DNA of 64,000 bases from Siphonodentalium dalli (taxonomy: Eukaryota > Mollusca > Scaphopoda > Gadilida > Siphonodentaliidae). How positions within the stretch are numbered: the stretch's first letter is position 1; every line of letters starts with the position of its first letter. The notes under the pieces are model-generated. The model did not search any database. It was not told the DNA's origin and saw nothing but the letters and a program-made list of their open reading frames with translations. A program made the position numbers and the translations under genes. The stretch covers positions 21,442,134 through 21,506,133 of the forward strand of contig CP136065.1 in assembly GCA_032622095.1 (NCBI GenBank), in the 5' to 3' direction. This document shows positions 35,201 to 47,200 of this stretch, piece after piece.

Positions 35201-38200
35201 GACTATTTCCGTGCGAGACTTTGGTCGTACAATTAATCCAAGGAGATGTTCAACCTGTGAGCCATACCGAGATACCACATGGATTTGAACCAGATTATTC
35301 ACCTATAAAATGAAAATTATTAAAATAAAATCAAAATGGCAACCACCCGCCTCAAAGTGTTTCTGCATCATTACGGCAAACATCAGTCGTGATTAAATTC
35401 ATTGATAGAAACTCACCTCTGCTGATAGCTTTTCTTCTATAGAAGAGGTCATAGATATATCTCGACTTCTGATGATGAATTCTGAAGATTGGCCACATTG
35501 CTTCAACTTTTCTTTTCCCCTCGTGAGGTTCAGTTTCCGCTGTTAAATGGAAACAGGATGTGTTAATAAAATTGAGGAAGATAACTTTAAAGATGTCTGG
35601 GCAGCAATACAATCATACATGTAAACGTAACCATTTATTGACTAAAATAATGAGTAAGTAGTTAACAAGTTTTGGTAAATGTTCAGATAATAAGTTCAAC
35701 AAACAACTCTATAATGCATACATGTATATTGCATGAATCCGGTACATTTTCCTCCACTATGCATTTTTTAACAGTGTTACAATGCCTAGTGGAGGAAAAA
35801 TGTACCGGTTTCATGCAGTATCTACTATAATGGCCATTTTTTAAACTTATTATCTGAACATTCAGTCATTCACACAAATGACTGAATAGGAACCAGACAT
35901 CTTCTGCATTTGTATTATCAAATCACCCCTGAAAATGAATAATGGACCATTTCTAGTACATGTATATAGTTTCAAGCCTGTCATTTGCAGAACGAGGTGA
36001 CACAATGAGGTTCCCAGAGAATGAATTTAGTGACACTATCCCACACAATGTACCAGCATCACTAAATTCACCCTCTAGGGACCTCATTCTGTATGGACTC
36101 GTCTGCTGTGGGAGATATACATGTAGACTCAGATTGAAGTTCCAAATGGTGAATATTGTGATGTCCACCCATTGGGAACCTCGATTATGCAATGTGTCGT
36201 CTGTTATTTGGGGATATAGAGAAACTAAACTAAAAAAGAAATAGAATCTGTTTCTATAGAAAGTTGATAATAAAGAAACTTTCCAGAGAAGATGAGGCTT
36301 AAGCAGAATGAGGTCCCCAGAGGATGAATTTAGAGATGCTAGCCCGCTATAATCAGGCTTGTATACTTTTATAATTAAAAGACAGACACTCTAGTGGATT
36401 CAGTCAATGAGATTGCAGCTCAACTTGGAGAGGATTAATTATTTGCTGAGCAATGAATAGAATGATAAAGAAGAAGAAAAGTCAAAAAGTTTCTGTAAAA
36501 GGCTTGTATTGTGTAGATGAAATCATTTTCATGCTAAACATTTCACCAATAAATGGGGGCTGCTGGGTTTTCCGATTGATTCACATGCGAAATCCAAGAT
36601 GGCTGCTGGCGGCCATGTTTTTTAAGAGTTTCGGAAAAATTCAACAGGTCCCATCTAGAGATCACACTTGAATTTTGGTGATGATCCGATGATGGATGTT
36701 GCATGTAGGGTGTGCCGAAGGATTAAGTGATGAAAACATTAAAATTCCAAGATGAACACTTGGCAATGTTTTTAAATGAAATTCGGAAAAATTTGATGGC
36801 TCCCATCTAGTGGTCCCAACTCTCGGTGAAAGGGCTTCCTTTTAAGGATGTCCCCCCCCAACCTAGATGAGGTCGTTGTGTCGTGTATAAGATCATCGCA
36901 GTCCGATCTCAACGAGATGTGAACGAGTTCGAACTTCGAACCCCGACATGAGATGGTCAAAAATCAGGACCGATTATCAAGTGAACGGGTTCGAACCCCG
37001 ACATGACATTGTCAAAAATCAGGACCGATTATCAAGTGAACGGGTTCGAACCCCGACATGACATGGTCAAAAATCAGGACCGATTATCAAGTGAACGGGT
37101 TCGAACCCCGACATGACATGGTCAAAAATCAGGACCGATTATCAAGTGAACGGGTTCGAACCCCGACATGACATGGTCAAAAATCAGGACCGATATTATC
37201 AAGTGAACGGGTTCGAACCCCGACATGACATGGTCAAAAATCAGGACCGATTAGCAAGTGAACGGGTTCGAACCCCGACATGACATGGTCAACAAGAGCT
37301 ACGCTGGGCGTGCAATATACGCCCTCTCTTGGGTCGGCGGAAACTGGTAAAAAAGGGGCATAACTCTGGTAAAAATTGGCGGACGGAACTCAAATTTGAA
37401 CTTGACCTGTGTTTTGGTGGGAGAAAGTAATATACCAAATTATCATTGAATCCGATAAGCTCTAGTAAAGTTATCATCCGGACAACAAATTTCAGGGATT
37501 TTCTAAGTCAAATTACGTCAAATAAGGGGCATAACTCCGGTGAAAATTGGCGGACGGAACCCAAATTCGAACTTGAGCTGTCTTTTCTCCTAATAAACCC
37601 ACATACCAAATCTGATTGAAATCGGTTCACTCTAACTAAAGTTATCATCCGGACAACAAATTTCAGGGATTTTCTAAGTCAAATTACGTCAAAAAAGGGG
37701 CCATAACTCTCGCAAAAATTATCGGATTAAAACGAAATTCGGACTTGAGCTGTATTTTGATATATGTAATCCACAAAAAAACGGGTTATGCGTATAAAAA
37801 TTCCAAAATCGAGTTATCATCCGGAAACCAAAAAACATAAGAAAAACTGAATTTTCTGAGTCGAAAAAGGGGCATAACTCTGCCAAAAATGGTCGGACAG
37901 AACCCAAGTTCGAACTTGACCTGTGTTTTGGTGAAAGAAAGTAATATTCCAAATTTGGATTCATTCCGATAAACTATACTAAAGTTATCATCCGGACAAC
38001 AAATTTCAAGGATTTTCTAAGTCAAAAAACGTTAAATAAGGGGCATAACTCCGGTGAAAATTGGCGGGCGGAACCCAAATTCGAACTTGAACTTACTTTT
38101 CGGCTAATAAACCCACATACCAAATTTTACTAATTTTGGTTCACTCTAACTAAAGTTATCATCCGGACAACAGGTTAACGGATGCCCGGACGGACAGACC

Positions 38201-41200
38201 AATACTATAATACGGCCTTTTTTTCAAAAGGGCGTATAAAAATCAGGACCGATTATCAAGTGAACGGGTTCGAACCCCGACATGACATGATCAAAAATCA
38301 GGACCGATTATCAAGTGAACGGGTTCGAACCCCGACATGACATGATCAAAAATCAGGACCGATTATCAAGTGAACGAGTTCGAACCCTGACATGACATGA
38401 TCAAAAATCAGGACCGATTATCAAGTGAACGGGTTCGAACCCCGACATGACATGATCAAAAATCAGGACCGATTATCAAGTGAACGAGTTTGAACCCTGA
38501 CATGACATAATCAAAAATCAGGACCGATTATCAAGTGATCTAGTGGTCCCAACTCTCGGTGAAAGGGCTTCCTTTTAAGGATGTCCCCCCCCCCCCACCC
38601 TGGATGAGGTCGTTGGGTCGTGTATAAGATCATCGCAGTCCGATCTCAACGAGATGTGAACGAGTTCGAACTTCGAACCCCAACATGACATGATCAAAAA
38701 TCAGGACCGATTATCAAGCTTTATCTGAACCTCATTGGCTTGGATTACAAATTTAGTGGACTGCAGATCGGGAAAATGTTGATAAAAGTTGAAATATATC
38801 CTTGATATGTGAAGATAGGATATATAGCAAAACTAGGTTTACTTCGCAGCATTTCTTGAATTCAGAAACTGATCTCATGTTAAGACAATCATTTGACATT
38901 ACTCAATATATAGCCCGGCCTGAGTTCTTGTAGTTTATTCGAGAAACCATTACTTCTTGGCACTGGCAGAGTATTGTGAGCGTCCTACCGGTATATATGT
39001 ACGTGTTTTTGCCAAATACAGAGGAGAATATAATGGCATCAATACTCATAAATCTTCAAATTCTCAATTCTGAAAAGGATGTGACAGTTCATTGACCAAA
39101 TTCTGTCTCAGACACAAGGATTTATCCGGCGCATGGACCTACCAATTATTGTATTTTGAAGTTCGAAGTTTTATTAATAGCTAATGATGAAACATACATA
39201 TTACATTTGGCTATAAATTATAATAATAATAATGATGATAAAATTGTAATCAACTGTGAATACAATAACATGTGAGTGACAGGTGGTCGGAATCCTAAAT
39301 TAATAATACTAAATAGTCATATCATCTTCTCTTCTTCTTTTTTTTTGTGTTAAACACATCTGCACAAAAAAGTTCATTGAAATGTAAACATGTATAAGTA
39401 ATTATTATCCAATTGTCACACTAACCACATGTACATGCACTGGGCTTAAAATATGACCTCTGAGATCAAATCAATTATCTTTTCAATTAATTTTTCAACA
39501 ATGATACATATATCAGCATCATAACTTGATAAGATTAATATCATCTTTTCAATATCAGACATATTATTAAATTCATGTATAAAATCATTTAATGAGTTTA
39601 ATATAATGTTCCTGTCATATGAATATTTTTTACAGAACAAAATTAAATGATGTTCATCTTCAATGTCATTTGTTCATAAAGCACATGTCCTTTTATTTTC
39701 TGCAGTTTTATTTGGCCTCTTATGTCTTCCAGTTTCAATATGTAATGAGTGGGCACTTGTCCTTAATGTGGACAATGACCATCTACATTGCGGTTTCATT
39801 TGAGATAGATAATTTTCTAATTTAAATTCATTTTTTATTACACCATACCGCTATACTTAAAGTAATTGACCACCAATAACGAGGTGTCACCCCGTTAATA
39901 TGGCGGTACTATACCGCGGTATCCTCCAATACCGCGGTACTGATACCGCTTGTTAACGCGAACAAGTATGTGTGAGTAAATACCTCCCCTAAAAGAGTTC
40001 CATGAAAATCACCGCGGTATTCAACAAAATTAATACGGTGCCCGCTAAAAGACCACGGTATCATTATCGCCCAATACCGTAACTCCACGCCATGACCGTC
40101 TCGATACCGCTACCGTTTATTACCGGTATCACCGCGGTCATGACCGGGGTATCACCCCGTTTTTCTGGTCAATTACTTTGAGAATAGCGGTATGTTCTTT
40201 TGAGTTTGTATTAGTTAGCTGTTTGACATTGCCACTGATTAACAAAACACGATTTAAAATTCTTTATAATATCATTCTCTATTTTTTGGGGCATTTTAGA
40301 ACATTGGTTATGCCATACTTCATCCAGATTACAATTGATTAGGATTGTTTTTAAACCGATAAGTAATTTGCCCTTTTTTTATATTATTATGACTACATAA
40401 ATAAGCTGTCATGTGAACTACTACATAAACAGAACAAATACCGTGTAATAGTCTGAGAATGTCAAATGTAATTGGAAACCGGCCTACAAGCTGCCAGGTT
40501 TGCTTGCTTTTAAATTAATACATGTACCTAAGATGTTTTTGTAGCATCTTAAAGCTAATTTTTCATATACATCTTTATCATAGCGATTAGTTAAGGAAGT
40601 AGGATTTAATCTGTCACCAATATTGTCACAGTAAGAAGCCCAAACTTCACAAAAATAAGTTAAAATAGGCATAATAGTTTTATGATATATTGCTGTTTTT
40701 TTTGCAATGTAATTGTAGTTGTAATTTGAAGATAACAGTTCAAATGAGTTGATACTGATGCTTTGCAATTAATGTATCATAATGTGCTTATGATTCCGGC
40801 CATCTGTGCGGACTGTTTTATTCAGAAGATTAAAGGTTACACTACAGTCTCGGCATTGGAAGCGATAATCAATTGCTCAATGAAATGCATGAAATCATGC
40901 CATTCTTCCATGTCTGAAACCCTGAGTAGCTGACTGAATGTAGGACTTTAGTTCATTTTACAGCCGAACTACATCATCTATCCAGTGAGGGCATTAAAAT
41001 CGTCGACTACAGTATATAATCTGAATTGACTGGTCCTCGGACTATAAACCTTGCCATCGCTCTGCTTTGGATGTTGTTATTATAGACTGGTATGGACTAT
41101 CGTCATTTTGGATTTCAGGTCAGAATACTGACCGGGACTAAAATAGAACAGTGCAAGCTGATTGGCTGACGTGATTTGTGTGTTGTAACTTGTGTTCAAA

Positions 41201-44200
41201 GACCCAAGTTTCACTTGATTCTGCCGATCTCTGGCGGGAATAAATTATCAAAACGTATTACATGTATTTTGATATCCTTCTTCATACTAGTATTTGTGAA
41301 TATATATTTTAAATATGTACAGTAAACTTTTTTTCTCAGAACAGACACAATGTATTGTTTTACGATGGGTATCTGAGTATTGCTGTTGTCTCTCCGTCAT
41401 TATATTTGGATCGATGTCGATGACGCAAATGACGTCATCTACTTAAGGTCTTTGTTCACCCATTTTTTTTCCAAATTTTGATAAGAGTCCAAATAAAGGA
41501 TTCTGTTCATGTATATTCGTAATCACAGAAACCATGCCCATTGATACAACATTTAAGAGTATACTTCATGGTGGATTATGTTAGAAATACAAAATGAGAA
41601 CTTTATAGAGATTTAAAAAAATAATATTTACAGGCAATGCCAATGGTCCAAGAAAAACAAAGTCCATATCTAAGAATCAAATATGGGAATATGTACTTAA
41701 CACTGTGAAGAATGATGTACTATAAAAAAAATATATATTTCTTGAGTGTTCTTTGAAAAAATTACTTTGAACCAGTTGTTGACAAATGATATACCGTACT
41801 AACTTCATAATATGGTTGACTGAGAGCCAGCAGTTTATGGGTCATCTTTTCATGGCTTATGTCCAGTCTGGTGTGAATAGCTTTTAGCTGGTGTCAACTT
41901 CCACGGGGTCGTCCCGTTTTGCAGACACCTATTGTTTTCGGTAGGTTAGGGTAGAGGTGTGAATAATCCTACTTAGGCCCTTCCTAGTTGGTTTGATTGG
42001 ATTCGGTTTTTTTCTGCCCTTTTTATTATGGGAAATAACGGAGGTTTGGGTTGCATTTATGACTGTTCTGGATAATATAAAATGCATGCAAATATTATAA
42101 CACAAAAACATGAGCTACACACAGTGACCGCATAACTTGGCCATTTCATCCAGGAACTCTACTTCGTCTATTTCGCCTGCCAAGTACACTCTCTTGAAAT
42201 GCCATCTTGAATTTTCCAAGGCACGATACTTTCTTTTCTGTGGGTTCACTTTGCCGCCCGCACTTATCTGGTATGGGGGGGTGGGTATGGTTGTTTATAT
42301 AAGCAGTACTATGCGAAAATGCCATGCCTGGAAGTAAAAGTTAACAGTGTATGTAGCACAATTTACCACCCGACAGCCTGTTTACTCGCCAATTATGATG
42401 CGGCTTCCTTTGATGATCTTTGATGTCACAGCCGAAGTTTGGCGGTCATCTTCAAAGAGTTCGGTGTGTGAAATGTTCTCAGTCAGTGGCGGGCCAGCAG
42501 CATCCTTTGCTTTTATGCCGTGTCACGTCCTTGTCATTGTTTATAAATTATGTTTAACTGTGAATTTATGTTCCTATGGATTGGTAATTATCGATCATTA
42601 TATCCATAATGAACGACGTGCATCGGAATGCATCTATATTTCATTTTGCAAATCTCATACCATAAAACGTTCACCATTATTGACAAAGTCATGGAATGTT
42701 TAAAGTTACTGGACAGTTATCAGTAACAAGTTTGTGTCGTTACTTATTAGTGCTACATGCATTACATTCTCCAAAGTGGTAACCGCCTGCACGCACTTTG
42801 AATAACAAGACTAAAAGTACAGCAGATACCTAACCCGCGAAATCAAATATGTCAAGTGACGCAATCGATACACAATGGGATTCTTTTAAAAACTAACCAT
42901 AGTCTGTTTTCAAAAAGTATGCGACAGTTCCACACGCTTTGAGTGGCACCGCGAAGCATGCGTGTTCACGGGAAAACATTGAATGACAGGACAGATATTT
43001 TTTTTAATTCTCATCCGCGTAAATAGCGATGAGGAGGACGTTTACCTGCCGTGAAAATTTGAGATTAGTTGGCCGATGACAGGCGGGCAGCTCAGAATGA
43101 CAAGCCTGCTGACTGACAGTTTATAACTGTGTTCAGTGTGGACGTAAAGTAGTCATTGTAATTTTGCAGTTATCACGTGTTTACCTGGGCCCGTGTAATA
43201 TGGGCCGCATATATGAACGATTAATTGACTAACCGTCGATTATAACGGTCGATTAGTCGATTATGAAAACTCATAGTCGTGGCAACCCTTACCCTATTAT
43301 CAGGTCTGGCAAATGTGAGAATACAGCTACAATAGCTATATTCAGCTAACCTAGCTGTATTCAGCTATATATTATACTCTCAAACCGGCTGTTTTTCGAT
43401 AATAAACTAGAAGCGCTAATTTGCGCATCAAAATTAGGCTACCATATTCTCCGGCCACCCTCAACCAATTCAAAGCCGTCACTTGTTTTCTGACAAAGTG
43501 TTGCCTTTTGTCGACACGGCAATTCTGATTTTGTGTGAAGACTTACTACGGTGGCCGATGTCAGTAAATATTCTGGGGACTATTTTCTGCGAATGCATTC
43601 ATTAACTAACTTATAAAATAAAGATCAAATTCATCCCAAACACTCGTTTACTTCTTCCCGATGCTAAACCGGTAGGTGGCGTTAGAATGGTGTACCGGTA
43701 CCTATATTTAGAATTACATACCACTAGCGGTTTGTGAGCGATACTGGTAACTATTCATAACGGTATATACAGATATTGTGCGGCATATTGCAAATGTACG
43801 GCACAACATAGGGACAACTGAAATGAAAATGCGACTTATATAATTTCTGAAGTATTTCAGACATGAAGTCCTGGTCGTTAGCGAGTCAGAACTATTAAAT
43901 CTGTTTTGGCGGGAAAATATATAATGTGTGAAAACTTACTAAACATAACATTGTTATCTGTATTTTCGCGATTCGACATACATGTATGCGTTTCCGTATT
44001 TTTGGAGAGAGTCAGCTCAAGCAGTGAGTGGAACTCTCTCGGTTAAACTCTGGCTAGAGATGTTCCCCTTTTTACCTGTTTTAACGCACCAACCAAACTG
44101 CGTTTTAGCAGCATTATATTGATACTTCCGGGAATGATTAAGATGTTCCATCTTCGGTGATAAATATTGTATTTAATGAATTTTTCAAGGTACAATGTAT

Positions 44201-47200
44201 TCCGCATTGGATAAGAGAGTTATTAAAACGTTATGACCGACATCGACCGCCGTAGTAAGTTTTCACACATATTAAATCACCATCGCCGTACCAACAAAAG
44301 GCAACACTTTGTCAGAAAATAAGCGACGATTTTGATTTGGTCGAGGGTGACCGGAGAATATGGTAGCCTAATTTCGATGCGCAAATTAGCGCTTCTAGTT
44401 TATTATCGAAAAACAGCTGGTTTGAGAGTATAATATATAGCTGAAAACAGCTAGGTTAGCCAGACCTGATTATGGCCTATAACTATATACATTGTGCTAT
44501 ATATCATTTGAAAGGGTATTGCATTCTGAATACAAAACTGAAAGAATTTTGAAGATTGCCCTTGTTATACAAAAGTTATGGCCCTTTGAATTTTCGGGAA
44601 GTCAAAATTTTTCCGCCAGTCTTAGGTGACAGTAGATTCGAATATTGCCCATGAGGGTCAAATCGCATGTACTACCTTCAAGAAATGTTTCAACCTACAT
44701 TTCTATTCGTGTCATATCATTTTGAAGGGATTATTATTCCGAATAATATTATATATGAATTGAGTCCCCTGGCCTTCTATATCTTGAGTTATATCCCTTG
44801 GATAGTATAAAAATTCTACATATATATTCTTGTAGGTCAAAATCTGCTAAATTTCTAAATCTGCCGAGTGCCGACGGATTGTAATCATCTGTACCAACTA
44901 TGGCAAATGGTCTGAAGCAGTAACACATAATTGTTAAATATCATTTGAAAGGGCTATTCATTCTGAATAGAAATCATAAAGAATGTAGAAGATTGCCCTT
45001 CTTGGTCAAGAGTTATGGCCCTTTGAAGTTTTACAAATTCATATTTTGTTCTGCCGGTTCAAGGTTCGAACCCCATCGGTAGGGGTAAAAACTATATGGA
45101 CTACCGATACCCGTAGCAAAGATTTCAGAAGACTTAAATACATGTACATACAAGTAATATATTATTTTAAAGGGTGTTTCATCCAGAATAATAATATGGC
45201 TAAATTGCGAAAATTTGCCCTTCTGTGTCAAGAGTTTCATCCCTTTGACATAATTTTACATTGTATTAATACCAGACCTAAAGCTTCAAATTTTGAGTTT
45301 TATTGTAAAGTCGATGAAGTCATACATCTATTATTTGTATTACCTAAAACAAAAATGTCTTTGACATTTACATACATGTATATGTCCTATATCATTTTGA
45401 ATGGTATTTTTTTGCTAATTACAAATCTGAAATATCTTAGAAGATAATCATTAATATGGTTAAACAACATGTGTCCTTTGAAATTAATAAATGTGTGATA
45501 TCTATCATATCTTCCTGACAAATGTTACCAGTAGGTTAAGTCGGGCAGGTGGAGTGACATTAAATAATTTACACATGGCTATAGTTTTATCACTGATACA
45601 GTAGTGATCAGATCTAAATAGGATAGTGTATTATAGTATATGCTCTAACTCTTTCGTAGCAAGCCCTCCCCTTTTATTGGAGGGACACTACAACTCAACT
45701 GCCATAGTACATGATGGGTACAGTCAGTCAGGTTATAGCGGATCATCGTGTATAGCGGATCAGATGATGTTTCCGCAATAAAATCTCATTATTAATAAAA
45801 GTTGTGGCCATTCTTTTGTGGTAGTTTTATGAAAATACTTATTAAAATTTACCGTACAAAGTTACATTCGAATTGTCCGTCGGCAACTTCATTTTTTAAC
45901 ATTTTTACGAAGCCGACCGAAAAATTCCGAAACGAAATTAGGCAAGCCGGGTCGTGAATATTTTTTTTATGAAAAAATTAAATGAAGTTGTGGATCAGCT
46001 ACGCTAGTGGTAAGTATTTTATTTTGTTGTTCCATCATAATAATTCATGCCATAAAAATTTAATTTTGATTGGTATTTCCCTTCATCTTGAAAGTGTCCA
46101 TTTGTGTTGCCTGCATGAGTCGTTAATAGCGGATCGCACATGCGCAGTAACCAGTAAAGTTAAAACAAAACTATTTTTAGAAAATATAAACAACTGGCAT
46201 GCTCGTTTTCTGCGGGGTTTTCTGTTACTAAGTACATTAAAACTAGAGTTATTGTGCAAAACTATCTTCAAACTAGCTTGTTACAATACATCTTGTGCTA
46301 ACAAGGTGTAAAAGTGAGGTAGGAAGTGTAAAATTATTCACAAAAGTGGTCCGCTACTGACCAATTTACACCTGTCAAACGATCTAATTTTCCGAAATAA
46401 AGGAGGAAGCAGTATATACATGTCTATAAATATCAATGAAAAAATCCAGGAAATTCCTTTTAGTTGCAGAGAAATACGGGAAAAATTAAAAAGTGATCCG
46501 CTATACCCTGACTGACTGTAGTTTCGTTGAAGTGCGCCCTAGCGTTTGGTGAATCGAAATTTAGTGTTTGACTGATGTTCGCTTTAAGTTTAATTTATAG
46601 TCTACATCTGAAATTGAAACTTATTTTGAATGAAAAAAACAAAAACAGAATTTAGTATTTTAGAAGTCGAAATTAGTCCAATTTTAATTCCATCAAGAAT
46701 TTGAAGAAAGTTTCAACTTTCAGTTTCAATTGACAATTTCAATTTTCGGGTCACTATGAATACCGAACACAACCGAAAACAAGTCAAAATAAGGGTTAAA
46801 AGACGGAAATATATGAAATAAAGTTTATAATGATGTGTGTGTATATGTAAGCTAGTGATATGTGAAGTTTGATGCAATTCGGCCGATTAAAAGTTACGTT
46901 AAACTTAATGAAAGTTTTATGTAATTTCACGCCGAGTCAGAGTCCGGCGTGATGGCGGCTAACTATGAATACCGAACACAAGTCCAAATAAGGCGTAAAT
47001 AAGGGAAATATATGAAATAAAGTTTATAAAGATGTGTGTGTATATGTAAGCTAGGGATATGTGAAGTTTGGTGCAATTTGGGTGATTAAAAGTTACGTTA
47101 ATGAAAGTTTTATGTAATTTCACGCCGAGTCAGAGTCCGGCGTGATGGCGGCTAGCTCTATGAATACCGAACACAAGTCCAAATAAGCCGTATATAAGGG

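Noticed and set aside
36981-38534. CRISPR-like array
   Set aside because: The 55-bp units are contiguous with no unique spacers, and the window is eukaryotic; it is a satellite.
42898-42959. Possible first exon of the nested gene ([12 protein letters not shown] start, donor tatg|gttagt)
   Set aside because: It ends in phase 2, but the next exon needs phase 1, so they cannot be joined as drawn.
45051-45090. tRNA-like T-arm (ggttcgaacccc)
   Set aside because: The B-box word is present, but no A box, acceptor stem or anticodon arm lies at the right distance on either strand.
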